Shown: positions 1-9,459, numbered from the stretch's first letter. The stretch: 64,000 nucleotides of DNA from Allokutzneria oryzae (GCF_042429765.1 NZ_JBHLZU010000018.1:744001-808000); one strand, 5' to 3'. Notes: generated from the letters alone by a model not told the origin. A program made the numbers and translations.

Positions 1-26
1 GCGGGGCCCTTGTTCTCGCAAGCAGA

Positions 27-746
27 TCAGTCGTGCTTGGGGTAGAGGATCTGGGTCTGCTCGGCCGCGTTCTCCGCGGCGAGCCGCTTCTCCTTGCGGG
101 CCTTGATCACCTCGATGATGATCGGGACCACCGAGATGAACACGATGCCGAGGATGACGACCTCGAGGTTCTCCTTGACGAAGGACACCTCGCCGAGGAA
201 GTAGCCGAGCACGGTGATGCCAGCGCCCCAGGCGATACCGCCGATGATCGAGTAGGTGAAGTAGCGCTTCGGGTCCATCCGCCCGACACCGGCGAGCGCG
301 GTGATGAACGTCCGCACCACCGGCACGAACCGCGAGAGCACGATCGCCCGCGCGCCGTACTTCTCGAAGAACTCGTGCGTCTTGTCGACGTAGTCCTTCT
401 TGAAGATCTTGGAGTTCGGTTTGTCGAACAGCGCGGGACCGGCCTTCCAGCCGATCGCGTAACCGACCACGTTGCCGAGGATGCCCGCCAGCGTGATCAG
501 CGTGCAGACCAGCCAGATCGGGGTCTCGATCGCGCCGCTCGCCACGAACAGGCCCGCAACGAACAGCAGCGAGTCGCCTGGCAGGAAGAAGGCGAACAGA
601 CCGCACTCGGCGAAGACGATGAGGCAGATCCCCACCAGTGCGAAGTGACCCATCGAGCTGATGATGTACTCGGGGTCAAGCCACTTGATGCCGAAGAGTG
701 CCATCTCGGTCGACGTGCTCGCGAGAGCGGGCAAAACGGTCGTCAC
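27..746 (-). CDS. DedA family membrane protein (VTT domain)
   Basis: A 239-residue integral membrane protein of the DedA/VTT family, whose members support lipid-carrier recycling and membrane homeostasis in the cytoplasmic membrane. The family hallmarks are visible: a re-entrant segment around ECGLFAFFLPGDSLLF (residues ~47-62), the F-x-R-F/ SRFVPVVRTF motif (~137-146) followed by an AGVGRM turn, and several hydrophobic helices. The C-terminus is a basic cytosolic tail. The start is the GTG at 746; a later ATG (codon 15) is possible, since neither has a clear ribosome binding site. The substrate cannot be told from sequence. Confidence 0.9.
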   Translation of the reverse strand: MTTVLPALASTSTEMALFGIKWLDPEYIISSMGHFALVGICLIVFAECGLFAFFLPGDSLLFVAGLFVASGAIETPIWLVCTLITLAGILGNVVGYAIGWKAGPALFDKPNSKIFKKDYVDKTHEFFEKYGARAIVLSRFVPVVRTFITALAGVGRMDPKRYFTYSIIGGIAWGAGITVLGYFLGEVSFVKENLEVVILGIVFISVVPIIIEVIKARKEKRLAAENAAEQTQILYPKHD

Positions 747-830
747 AAGGCCACACGATACAGAGACTCCGGTCGGGGCCTCTGTGAGGTCGTGCGGTTG
801 ACGACCGTCGGGAGGACGGCCGCCGCGACC

Positions 831-1097
831 TCACAGCACCGAGACCAGCCCGGCGACGGTGCCGACCGCGAGCCCGAGCAGCACCGCGAGCATGATCAAC
901 ATTACCGGTCGCAGCTGAGGCCGCTGCGTGCGCACGGTCATGGGGTCGTCGGCGACCCGCTCGGTCGGTCCGCTCTGGGTGATGGCGCGCAGGGCCGCCG
1001 CCGTGGGGAGGCCGCCGGACCCGCTCGACGGGGTGGAGGCGGCCTGAGCCCGCAGCGCTTCGGCGAGCAAGCGCTCCGGATCGTCTGCCTGGGCCAC
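831..1097 (-). CDS. small single-pass membrane protein, hypothetical
   Basis: An 88-residue protein with a hydrophilic N-terminal two thirds and one C-terminal hydrophobic helix (PVMLIMLAVLLGLAVGTVAG), so a tail-anchored topology with the N-terminus in the cytosol is likely. It starts with GTG and lies 26 bp downstream of nagA on the same strand, so it may be co-transcribed with nagK-nagA. I do not recognise a functional family. Confidence 0.65.
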   Translation of the reverse strand: MAQADDPERLLAEALRAQAASTPSSGSGGLPTAAALRAITQSGPTERVADDPMTVRTQRPQLRPVMLIMLAVLLGLAVGTVAGLVSVL

Positions 1098-1122
1098 CCC
1101 ACCACGGTAGCGGCAGGCGTGG

Positions 1123-2268
1123 TCAGGACGCGGCCGTGTCCACCCACTCGCCGCGGTGCAGCACCGACCGCAGCCGCAGGTCCGCGTCCAGCAGCACCAG
1201 GTCCGCGGCCAGCCCGGCGCGGATCGCCCCGGTGACCCCGTCCAGCCCGAGCAGCCCCGCAGGCCGGGTCGAGCAGGCGTACGCGGCCTCGGACATGCTC
1301 AGCCCGCCGCTGACCACGGCGTTGCGGAAGGCGGCGTCCATGGTCAGCGTGCTGCCCGCGAGGGAGCCGCCCGCCAGCGTCGGCACGCCGTCGCGCACGG
1401 TGACCTGGAGGCCGCCGAGGTCGTAGACGCCGTCGCCGATGCCCGACGCGGAGATCGAGTCGGTGATCAGCACCGTCCGCCCGGTGCCCGCGTACCGGGC
1501 CGCCAGCCGGACCGCGGTCGGGTGCAGGTGCACCAGGTCGCAGATCAGCTCGACGGTGACCCGCTCGTCGTCCAGCAGCGCGCCGATCGGACCCGGCTCG
1601 CGGTGGTGCAGCGGTCGCATGCCGTTGAACAGGTGCGTCGCCACCGTCGCTCCGGCGTCGACCGCGGGACGCACCTGCGCCTCGGTCGCGTCGGTGTGCC
1701 CGATCGCCGCGATCACCCCGTTGTCGGCGAGCTGGCGGACGGCGTCGATCGCACCGTCGAGCTCGGGTGCGAGCGTGATCATCCGAACCGCGCCGCCCCC
1801 GGCCTCCAGCAGCGTCCGCACGGACTCGCGGTCCGGCGCGCGCAGCAGGGCCGGGTCGTGCGCTCCGCAGCGGGCCGCGGACAGGAACGGTCCCTCCAGG
1901 TGCACGCCCGCGATCAGCCCGTCCTCGGTCGCCTCGGCCAACGCGGCGACCTGCTTGGCCAGCTCCGGGATCTCACCGGTGACCAGGCTGGCCAGCATCG
2001 TCGTCGTGCCGTGCTTGCGGTGCGCGGCGACCGCGTGCGCCACCCGGGCGCCGTCGAGGGTGGAGAAGGACTCACCGCCGCCACCGTGGCAGTGGATGTC
2101 CACGAAGCCGGGCACGATCCAGCAGCCCGCCGCGTCGACCACCCGCTCACCTGGCCGCGTCGGCCCTTCGCCCGCACCGAGCTCGGCGATCCTGCCGCCG
2201 TCCACGCGCAGCCAGCCCGGGTCGAGCACCCCGGCAGGCGTGACGATCCTGCCTCCAGCGAGCCTCAT
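1123..2268 (-). CDS. nagA: N-acetylglucosamine-6-phosphate deacetylase
   Basis: A 381-residue amidohydrolase that removes the acetyl group from GlcNAc-6-phosphate, giving glucosamine-6-phosphate for amino-sugar catabolism and cell-wall recycling. Visible family features are the metal-binding GFVDIHCHGGGGESF near residue 55, HLEGPFLS (~123-130), the GHTDA metal site (~190), THLFNGMRPLHHREPG (~210) and the catalytic LITDSISASG (~270). Its ATG overlaps the nagK stop by 4 bp (ATGA), so the two are translationally coupled. A DasR-type operator precedes nagK. Confidence 0.95.
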   Translation of the reverse strand: MRLAGGRIVTPAGVLDPGWLRVDGGRIAELGAGEGPTRPGERVVDAAGCWIVPGFVDIHCHGGGGESFSTLDGARVAHAVAAHRKHGTTTMLASLVTGEIPELAKQVAALAEATEDGLIAGVHLEGPFLSAARCGAHDPALLRAPDRESVRTLLEAGGGAVRMITLAPELDGAIDAVRQLADNGVIAAIGHTDATEAQVRPAVDAGATVATHLFNGMRPLHHREPGPIGALLDDERVTVELICDLVHLHPTAVRLAARYAGTGRTVLITDSISASGIGDGVYDLGGLQVTVRDGVPTLAGGSLAGSTLTMDAAFRNAVVSGGLSMSEAAYACSTRPAGLLGLDGVTGAIRAGLAADLVLLDADLRLRSVLHRGEWVDTAAS

Positions 2269-3266
2269 CGGTCCTCCTCCGCAACGTCGGCATCGACCGC
2301 ATCGACCGCTTCCGCTGTCTCGGCCGCGCCGATGGCCATCAGCGCGGCGCCCAGGCAGCCCGCCCGGTCACCCAGCGCCGCCTGCCGCAGCGCCGGCCGG
2401 CGCTGGATCGTGATCAGCTCGTCCAGCCGGGCGTCCAACGGCCCGGTCAGCAGCTCGCCCGCCATGGCCAGCCCACCGCCGAGCACGACCGCCTGCGGGG
2501 CGATCACGGTTGCGAGCTGGGCGATGGCCTTGGCCAGCGCGTCCACCGCGTCGCCCCACACCACCTTCGCGTCCTCGTCGCCCTCGCGCAGTGCGGCCGC
2601 GACGTCGACCGCTCCGCTCACCGCCTTGCCGGTGCGCTCGGTGTAGCGGCGGGCGACGGCGGAGGAGGACGCGATGAGCTCGAGGCAGCCGCGCTGGCCG
2701 CACGCGCACTCCGGGCCGTCTGCGATCACCAGGTGGCCGATCTCGCCCGCGTACCCGCCGCCGGAGTGCGGCCGCCCGCCCAGGATCAGCGCGCCCGCGA
2801 TCCCGGTGCCGATGGGCAGCACGACGAGGTCCTCAAGACCCCGGCCCGCCCCGAGCCGCGCCTCCGCCAGCCCGCCGGCGCGCACGTCGTGGCCGAACGC
2901 GAGCGGGAAGGGGATCTTCGCGGCGAACGCGTCGCCGAAGGGGTAGTCCCGCCAGCCGAGGTTGGCGGAGAAGATGCCGACGCGCCGCTGGTCGTCGACG
3001 AGGCCCGGCACCACCACGCCGACCGCGTCCGGCCGCACGCCCTCGCCGAGCTCGGCGACGATGTCGCAGACCGCGTCCACGACGGCGTCCGCGGTCTCGG
3101 TGCCGTCGGGGAGCTTGGGCGTCGCCCTGCGCAGCTTCCGGACCTCGCGCAGGTCGGCGCCATCGCCGTCGGCACATCCGCTGACGAGCGCGGCCTTGAT
3201 CTCGGTCCCGCCGACGTCGACGGCGATGACCACCTGGGAGCTGGGCACCTTCGCATCCTGCGGCAC
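2265..3266 (-). CDS. nagK: ROK-family N-acetylglucosamine kinase
   Basis: A 333-residue ROK sugar kinase. The ATP-binding loop VIAVDVGGTEIKAALV is near the N-terminus (~13-28). The ROK zinc motif is CACGQRGCLE (~190), with a preceding GEIGH segment carrying the zinc-ligand His. Position directly upstream of nagA, and the order nagK-nagA known from Streptomyces, point to GlcNAc phosphorylation rather than glucose. GTG at 3266 is used here; a GTG six codons later has a better spaced AGGA. Regulation by DasR is inferred from the palindrome at 3277-3288. Confidence 0.85.
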   Translation of the reverse strand: MPQDAKVPSSQVVIAVDVGGTEIKAALVSGCADGDGADLREVRKLRRATPKLPDGTETADAVVDAVCDIVAELGEGVRPDAVGVVVPGLVDDQRRVGIFSANLGWRDYPFGDAFAAKIPFPLAFGHDVRAGGLAEARLGAGRGLEDLVVLPIGTGIAGALILGGRPHSGGGYAGEIGHLVIADGPECACGQRGCLELIASSSAVARRYTERTGKAVSGAVDVAAALREGDEDAKVVWGDAVDALAKAIAQLATVIAPQAVVLGGGLAMAGELLTGPLDARLDELITIQRRPALRQAALGDRAGCLGAALMAIGAAETAEAVDAVDADVAEEDR

Positions 3267-3276
3267 CAGGTGGCGC

Positions 3277-3288
3277 TTGGTCTAGACC
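3277..3288 (-). promoter_or_regulatory. DasR-type operator (dre site) upstream of nagK
   Basis: The 12-mer TTGGTCTAGACC contains the perfect 10-bp palindrome GGTCTAGACC. Read toward nagK it gives AGGTCTAGACCA, one base from the core TGGTCTAGACCA of the dre consensus bound by the GntR regulator DasR. It ends 10 bp before the nagK start, where a repressor would block transcription of nagK-nagA. Binding itself is inferred. Confidence 0.7.
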
Positions 3289-3335
3289 TCTCGCCCGACG
3301 CGAGCAAGCCTCGCGAGGCCGGTGGGACGAAGGAG

Positions 3336-3941
3336 CTAGGTCTTGATGATCTTCTGCAGCGCGTCGAGCGCCCGGCTCGCCGTGGACTTCACGGTGCCCC
3401 GCGAGATGCCGGTGGACTCGGCGATCTCCGCCTCGGACATGCCGCCGTAGTAGCGCAGCACCAGCACCTCGCGCTGGCGAGGCGGCAGCTGGCCGAGCGC
3501 GGCGACCACGGCCTGGTGCTCGGCGGTGAGCATGGCCAGCGACTCGGCGGACCGCGCGTTGATCATGTGCGGCGGCTGGTACTCCCGCGCGGTCTTGCGG
3601 CGGCGCAGCACCGAGCGGCTGCCGTTGACCACGGCGGTGCGCAGGTAGCCGACGGCAGCGGCGCCGTCCCGCAGGCCGGACCAGTTGCGGTAGAGGCCGG
3701 TGAACGCCTCCTGGACCACGTCCTCCGCGGTCGCGGCGTCGTCGACGAGCAGCACGGCCAGCCGGACCAGCCGCATCCGGTGCTGGCGGTAGAGGTCCTC
3801 CAGCGTGAGCGTGTTCCCGCCCGGCCGGTCGTCGGGGTCGAGCGCGCGAATGTGGCCGAGTGTCCGCTCCACTGTCTGTTCGACAGTGACCGGCCTCGGG
3901 CCCGTGTTTCGACTCAGTCCCCGCGGATCATCCCCAACCAC
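3336..3941 (-). CDS. ECF RNA polymerase sigma factor, SigE-like family
   Basis: A 201-residue sigma-70 family factor. Region 2 (LEDLYRQHRMRLVRLA followed by ATAEDVVQEAF) lies at about residues 45-80. Region 4 (LPPRQREVLVLRYYGGMSEA, then a helix-turn-helix EIAESTGISRGTVKSTASRA) is at about 150-195. It has an unusually long, charged N-terminal extension of about 40 residues before region 2, and the GTG start has no obvious ribosome binding site, so the true start may be internal. No anti-sigma factor gene is adjacent. The regulon is unknown. Confidence 0.85.
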   Translation of the reverse strand: MVGDDPRGLSRNTGPRPVTVEQTVERTLGHIRALDPDDRPGGNTLTLEDLYRQHRMRLVRLAVLLVDDAATAEDVVQEAFTGLYRNWSGLRDGAAAVGYLRTAVVNGSRSVLRRRKTAREYQPPHMINARSAESLAMLTAEHQAVVAALGQLPPRQREVLVLRYYGGMSEAEIAESTGISRGTVKSTASRALDALQKIIKT

Positions 3942-4084
3942 GCGACGACCGTACCGAGGTCAGGCGTGGTTGTGGCAACTTGCCTGGGATAACTCCCAGA
4001 AAACGTGACCTTCCACGGTCAATCGATTACGCAGCGCAGTGGACTAGCGTTCGGGAACAAGATCAGCTGAGGTAGGAGGACGTC

Positions 4085-4366
4085 ATGGCGCGCTTCGTCG
4101 TGCAGTGGGTCTACAGCGAGGACCGGGACGCCCGGCTGGCCGCCCGCCCCGAGCACCGGCTCCACCTCGGCTCGCTTGCCGAGCGCGGGGTCGTGCTGGC
4201 CGCGGGACCGCTGGGCGACGACTCCGGCGGCATCGTCGTCTTCGAAGCCGCCGACGTCACCGAGCTCCAGGGCTACCTCGACGCCGACCCGTACACCAAG
4301 GCCGGCGTGATCGTGAAGACCACCGTCACCGAGTGGAACCCGGTGCTCGGCGCCTGGGTGGGCTGA
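4085..4366 (+). CDS. YciI family protein
   Basis: A 93-residue ferredoxin-like alpha/beta protein of the YciI/YCII family. The family pattern is seen in the N-terminal strand MARFVVQWVYSEDRDARL, the H-x-x-HL segment (PEHRLHLGSL) with the conserved histidines, and AAGPLGDDSGGIVVFEAAD and DPYTKAGVI later in the chain. A GGAGG ribosome binding site precedes the ATG. The stop abuts the stop of the convergent sigma factor gene. Biochemical role is not established for most members. Confidence 0.85.
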   Translation: MARFVVQWVYSEDRDARLAARPEHRLHLGSLAERGVVLAAGPLGDDSGGIVVFEAADVTELQGYLDADPYTKAGVIVKTTVTEWNPVLGAWVG

Positions 4367-4849
4367 TCAGGACAGCGCCTCCCGGAGCGCGATCCGGGTC
4401 CGGTGCAGGCGCGCCCCGACCGCGCCCTCCGAGCTCCGCACGATGGTCGCGATCTCCCGGTAGCGGAAGTTCTCGTGGAACTTCAGGTACCAGACCAGCT
4501 GGTCGGTCTTCGGCAGCCGGGAGAACGCGCGCAGCAGCTGGCGCAGCGACTCCCCCGCCGTCACCATCTCGGCCGGGTCCACCGACGTGCGGTGGATTTC
4601 TCCGGGCACTTCCGTCCATTTTCTCCTGGCCCGGACAAGCGCATAGCACTCGCGCCGGACAATGGTGCCGAGCCAGGAATTGACCGCATCGGGGTCGCTC
4701 AGTTGCGCGCGTTTGCGCCACGCCCTGAGATAAGCGGCCTGAACCGCGTCCTCGGCGTCGTGCCGATCACCGGTGATCGCTCGCGCGATCGTCAGCATGG
4801 TCGGCCGATAGCGTGTCAGGCTGGCTGTGAAGTCCGCGTCGTCAGTCAC
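4367..4849 (-). CDS. ECF RNA polymerase sigma factor
   Basis: A 160-residue sigma-70 family factor of ECF size. Region 2 is at about residues 10-75 (ARAITGDRHDAEDAVQAAYL, then SWLGTIVRRECYAL). Region 4 is at about 105-155 (FSRLPKTDQLVWYLKFHENF and the HTH YREIATIVRSSEGAVGARLH). No anti-sigma gene is adjacent. It is divergent from the LuxR-type gene at 5012, with a 162-bp intergenic space, so the two may share control. It ends tail-to-tail with the YciI gene. Confidence 0.88.
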   Translation of the reverse strand: MTDDADFTASLTRYRPTMLTIARAITGDRHDAEDAVQAAYLRAWRKRAQLSDPDAVNSWLGTIVRRECYALVRARRKWTEVPGEIHRTSVDPAEMVTAGESLRQLLRAFSRLPKTDQLVWYLKFHENFRYREIATIVRSSEGAVGARLHRTRIALREALS

Positions 4850-5011
4850 CTGTCACCGTCCCCAGTTCGGGGCATATCGCCCCGGGCTACGCGATCTGTC
4901 GCACGACGGTCACGCTATTTTCCGGCACGGTGCTGGCCAAGGGGGTCAAGTGCCCATTGCGCTGGTGAAAGGCTGGACGTACCCTGGCGCACCCTCGGCG
5001 GGAGGTAGCGG

Positions 5012-5989
5012 ATGCGCGATGACCAGATCGCTTTCCTGATCGAGGTGGGGGCCGTGCTCGGCGGTTCGGCCGGTTCCTCGGAGAAAGCGGAGGAAATCCT
5101 GGCCGGGCTGCGGAAGGTCGTTCCTTACGCCGCGGCCAGCCTGTCCACTTTCCACGGTTTTGACGTAGACCATAAAGCCCTTGTCAACGTCGACTACCCG
5201 GACAAGGTGCTCGACCATCTCGACTCGTGGTTCGTGCGCAACGACCCCGCCTACGAACACATGCGGAAGGTGAACCGGCGGCCGTTGCGGTGGCGGGACA
5301 CACCTTTTCCTTACCGGGAAACGTTCTCTGCGCAAGAGGTGTTCCTGCCTGCCGGGTTCACCGAGGGCGTCACCGTCTGCCTCTACAACCGGCTCGGCGT
5401 CTACACCGGCAACCTGCACGTCTCCACCGACGACGCCCGCCACCCGGCGGACGAGGACGTCTCGGTGCTGGTCGCCATGCAGTCCATGCTCGGCGGCCTG
5501 GTCGACCGCACCAGGTCCCTGCCGCCGCCGGTGTGGGAGGTCGACGACGCGGTCAACTCCGTCTGCGTCTACCCCGGCCCGGTGCTCGAAGGTGTCCCCG
5601 GTCGCCCGACCGGTCCCCACCTCGTGCAGGGAACACCGCTGGTCAGGGCGCTGCTGGCGATGATCGCCGAGCAGCGGCTGCCGCAGCAGTTCTGGTGGCA
5701 CTCCGGCGGTGGGGTGCTGCACGCGGTCACCACGACCCGCTGGGAGGACCGCGTGCTGGTGCTGGAGGAGGTGGCGGAGCCGCCGTTCGCGCTCAGCCTG
5801 CGCGAACTGGAGGTCCTCACGCTCCTGGTCGACGGCTGCACCAACACCCAGATCGCGACGAGGCTGCTGATCTCCCCGAAGACCGTGGCCAAGCACGTCG
5901 AGCGCGTGCTGCACAAGATGGACGTGCGCAGCCGCACGGAAGCGGCCGTCCGGGCGCAGCGCGCCGGCCTCGTCCTGCACGGCACCTGA
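5012..5989 (+). CDS. LuxR-type transcriptional regulator
   Basis: A 325-residue regulator. The C-terminal ~65 residues form a LuxR/GerE helix-turn-helix: LSLRELEVLTLLVDGCTNTQ, then IATRLLISPKTVAKHVERVL and HKMDVRSRTEAAV. The N-terminal ~250 residues look like a GAF/PAS-type sensory region but have no motif that names a ligand. A GGAGG lies 5 bp before the ATG. There is no partner histidine kinase, so it is an orphan regulator; targets are unknown. Confidence 0.85.
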   Translation: MRDDQIAFLIEVGAVLGGSAGSSEKAEEILAGLRKVVPYAAASLSTFHGFDVDHKALVNVDYPDKVLDHLDSWFVRNDPAYEHMRKVNRRPLRWRDTPFPYRETFSAQEVFLPAGFTEGVTVCLYNRLGVYTGNLHVSTDDARHPADEDVSVLVAMQSMLGGLVDRTRSLPPPVWEVDDAVNSVCVYPGPVLEGVPGRPTGPHLVQGTPLVRALLAMIAEQRLPQQFWWHSGGGVLHAVTTTRWEDRVLVLEEVAEPPFALSLRELEVLTLLVDGCTNTQIATRLLISPKTVAKHVERVLHKMDVRSRTEAAVRAQRAGLVLHGT

Positions 5990-6096
5990 GCTACTGCCGG
6001 TCCGCCCTCGTTCGCGGTGTGGAGCCTTGACGCGACGCGAGAACCGGGCCACGCCGGTGCGCGCACACCGCACTGCGGCTCGGCGTCCGAGGGCGC

Positions 6097-6294
6097 CTAG
6101 AGCCTGTCCTGCAAGTCGTCCCGCTCCCCCGAGCCGACGCGCCGCCCCCGCGTCCCCGCGCCCCCGTATCCGCGTGAGCCAGCCGGCGTGGCCGGGTTTT
6201 TCGCGTTTTGTCACCTTGATGCGCGAAAGAGCGCTCCCATTTCGCATCAAGGTGACAAAACGCGAAAGGAGGGGCGGGTGGGTGAGGACGCCTA
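6097..6294. mobile_element. MITE-like palindromic element, copy A
   Basis: The 5990-6291 gap between convergent genes has no gene but holds this element. Its core is a perfect 25-bp inverted repeat (arms 6199-6223 and 6243-6267, starting TTTCGCGTTTTGTCACC) with a 19-base loop that contains GAGCGCTC. The left end CTAGAGCCTGTCCTGCAAGT matches an end of copy C (32390-32622) at nearly every position, and homology continues through a GC-rich stretch into GTGGCCGGG next to the hairpin. The right end is a degenerate CTAG. It has no transposase, so it would have to move in trans. Confidence 0.6.
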
Positions 6295-6681
6295 GTCCTC
6301 CGGTGGCCAGCGCTTGATGAACGCGAGGAGCTTCTTGCCCTCCTCGGTGAGCTCGCGGCCCTTGCCCTTGCAGGGCTCGCAGTCCGGGTTGGTGTTCGCG
6401 GTGACGTAGGCCCTGGTGATCACGGAGTCGCCCTCGCGCAGCTGGAGGTAGTCGACGAAGCCGAGCACCTCGTCGTCACCGCGTTCCGCGGCGTAGCGCT
6501 TGAGCTCCTCCCACTCCTCGGCGATCTCGGTGATCCTGGCCGCGACCGGCGGCGCCAGCAGGAACCGCTCGGCCCTCCTGCGCTTGCGGAACCCCTCCTC
6601 GCCGATGTGCTCGGCCCCAGGCTGGGTGTTCTTGCCGCTGCCCTCGCATGCGGGGCACGCCACGTCCAACGCCAACTCCAC
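6292..6681 (-). CDS. hypothetical protein with two CxxCxGxG-type zinc-finger motifs
   Basis: A 129-residue soluble protein. Near the N-terminus is CPACEGSGKN and near residue 98 is CEPCKGKGRE. Both have the CxxCxGxG form of DnaJ zinc fingers, so together they could make one zinc site that closes the ends of the protein together. The middle is charged and helical. The GTG at 6681 was chosen because GGGAGG lies 8 bp upstream; an in-frame GTG at 6708 has none. There is no J-domain. Function is unknown. Confidence 0.7.
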   Translation of the reverse strand: MELALDVACPACEGSGKNTQPGAEHIGEEGFRKRRRAERFLLAPPVAARITEIAEEWEELKRYAAERGDDEVLGFVDYLQLREGDSVITRAYVTANTNPDCEPCKGKGRELTEEGKKLLAFIKRWPPED

Positions 6682-6793
6682 GGCGGTCGCCTCCCGGTGT
6701 GACTCCACGTGCTGGAAAGGCTACTGAGGGTCGGTGCCCCGTGGTGGCCCCCGCACCCGTTGGTGTGCCGGAATCTGCCGGAAAACGCTGGCG

Positions 6794-6809
6794 TTGACGT
6801 CGGCGTCAA
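6794..6809 (+). promoter_or_regulatory. probable MerR-type operator
   Basis: TTGACG and CGTCAA form perfect 6-bp arms around TCGG, 29 bp before the merR start. MerR proteins bind such dyads inside the promoter spacer. Autoregulation and control of the downstream thioredoxin gene are inferred from position. Confidence 0.55.
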
Positions 6810-6838
6810 GGTCTAGCGTCGCCTGGCGGGAGGCGGAG

Positions 6839-7228
6839 ATGCGCATCGGAGAACTCGCCGAGAAGGTCGGCACCAGCACCAGGGCGCTGCGCTACTACGA
6901 GAGCCAGGGGCTGCTCGGCGCTCGCCGCAGTGCCAACGGCTATCGGGACTACGACGAGCTCGACCTGCGCGTTGCGCGGGAGATCCGCTCACTGCTGGCG
7001 ATCGGGTTCGCCCTGGAGGAGACCCGGCCGTTCGTGGCGTGCCTGCGCGCGGGCAACGCGGCGGGTGACGCGTGTCCGGACTCCGTCGCCGTCTACCGCC
7101 GCAAGATCGAGGAGATCGACGAGTGCGTCGAGCGGCTGCTGGCGGTCCGCGGCCACCTCGAAAACCAGCTCGAACGAGCGAGAAAGCACAAGGAGACGAC
7201 ATGTCCGCGCCTGCGCAAGAGCTCCTGA
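6839..7228 (+). CDS. MerR family transcriptional regulator
   Basis: A 129-residue one-component regulator. The winged HTH is at the N-terminus (MRIGELAEKVGTSTRALRYY followed by ESQGLL and NGYRDYDE), then a dimerisation coiled coil (YRRKIEEIDECVERLLAVRG). The cysteines (VACLRAG, DACPDS, DECVE, TTCPR) could sense redox state or a metal, but they do not match the MerR, SoxR or CueR signatures exactly. The ATG at 6839 follows GGGAGG. Its 3' end overlaps the thioredoxin gene by 28 bp, so the two are translationally coupled. Confidence 0.85.
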   Translation: MRIGELAEKVGTSTRALRYYESQGLLGARRSANGYRDYDELDLRVAREIRSLLAIGFALEETRPFVACLRAGNAAGDACPDSVAVYRRKIEEIDECVERLLAVRGHLENQLERARKHKETTCPRLRKSS

Positions 7229-7536
7229 GCGTCACCGACGAGACCTTCGAGCGGGACGTGCTCGGCAGCGACCTCCCGGTGGTCGTCGACTTCTGGGCCA
7301 CCTGGTGCCCGCCGTGCCGGATGATCGCCCCCGTGCTCGCCGAGATCGCGGCCGAGCACGGCGACCGGATCCGCGTCGTCAAGCTCAACTACGACGAGAA
7401 CCCGGCGACGGCGGCCCGCTACGCGGTGATGTCGCTGCCCACCCTGCTGGTGTTCGACAAGGGTGAGCCCGTCCGGCAGATCGTCGGAGCCAAGCCGAAG
7501 GCGCGGCTGCTCGCCGACCTCGGCCTCGCCGACTGA
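7201..7536 (+). CDS. trxA: thioredoxin
   Basis: A 111-residue thioredoxin-fold protein that reduces disulfides in the cytosol. The active site is VVDFWATWCPPCRMIAPVL with WCPPC instead of the usual WCGPC, which tends to change redox potential. The cis-proline segment MSLPTLLVF is intact. The ATG at 7201 follows AAGGAGACGAC and lies inside the merR 3' end. An oxidative-stress pair, regulator plus reductant, is the natural reading. Confidence 0.92.
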   Translation: MSAPAQELLSVTDETFERDVLGSDLPVVVDFWATWCPPCRMIAPVLAEIAAEHGDRIRVVKLNYDENPATAARYAVMSLPTLLVFDKGEPVRQIVGAKPKARLLADLGLAD

Positions 7537-7677
7537 AGGGTGGACAAGACCCAACGAACGGCCCTGCCTGGAGCGGAAGATCACGAATTAGCGTCGATGC
7601 ACACGGCCACCTGAGACCCGGCCGCCGCCGGGTACGCACCTTGCCAATCCCCTGCAACAGCAAGGAGAACTCAGAAA

Positions 7678-8193
7678 ATGGCACTCTCGCACCTCCGGCG
7701 CGCGGTGATCGGTCTCGTCGTGGCGATGCCGCTCGCGGCAGGCCTGCAGACCGCCGCGACGGCGGCCCCCGTTGCCCGCACGCTGTACTACGACACCAGC
7801 CAGGCTGGCGAGTACGCCAAGGCATGGGACGACGCGGCCGTCGTCTGGAACAACAGCGTGAAGAACGTCAAGCTGGCCAAGGGGACCCCGGCCAACTCCT
7901 CCATCAAGATCCTGGTCGACGACGGCTGGCCCCGGGCGCAGCCCGGCGCGCTCGGCTCCGGCCGGGTCTGGATGGGGCGCACGGCGGTCAACCAGGGCTA
8001 CTACGTCCCGCGCATCGCCACCCACGAGCTGGGCCACATCCTCGGCCTGCCGGACCGCAAGCCCGGTCCGTGCTCCAGCCTGATGTCGGGCAGCACCGGC
8101 GGCGTCAGCTGCAAGAGCGTCCCGCCGAACGCCGCCGAGGCGGCCGAGGTGGACCGCAACTTCGGCGGTTCCCGCATGGCTGAGGCCTCCTAG
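7678..8193 (+). CDS. snapalysin-type secreted zinc metalloprotease
   Basis: A 171-residue exported protease of family M7 (small neutral protease). It has a signal peptide (residues 1-~30, ending near TAATAAPVA). The zinc motif is HELGHILGLPD (~120), which fits the M7 form HExxHxxGxxD, and is followed by two cysteines (PCSSLMSG, SCKSV) as in Streptomyces snapalysin. The ATG has AAGGAGAA upstream. A strong hairpin terminator follows. Confidence 0.9.
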   Translation: MALSHLRRAVIGLVVAMPLAAGLQTAATAAPVARTLYYDTSQAGEYAKAWDDAAVVWNNSVKNVKLAKGTPANSSIKILVDDGWPRAQPGALGSGRVWMGRTAVNQGYYVPRIATHELGHILGLPDRKPGPCSSLMSGSTGGVSCKSVPPNAAEAAEVDRNFGGSRMAEAS

Positions 8194-8207
8194 TCGCCAC
8201 GTGCGAG

Positions 8208-8240
8208 GGGCGGGACCGGGATGCGACCCCGGTCCCGCCC
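8208..8240 (+). terminator. rho-independent terminator after snapalysin gene
   Basis: GGGCGGGACCGGG and CCCGGTCCCGCCC form a perfect 13-bp stem around a 7-base loop, starting 15 bp after the stop codon. No long T-run follows, which is usual in high-GC actinobacteria. Confidence 0.75.
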
Positions 8241-8413
8241 TTCGAGCACCACGGCACAGTCAGTGCTTGCGTACGCACGCGAACGTCCACCGATCGCCGC
8301 AATACTTGATCGATTTGGTCGGTGTGTGAGGGGCGTTACGGCATCGCCTCGTAGGATGCAGCGGAGACGGCGTTGCCCCGAGTCCGTAGAACGCCCACGA
8401 GGAGGACGTTTCA

Positions 8414-9448
<1,035 letters not shown>

Positions 9449-9459
9449 GCACCGCACAC

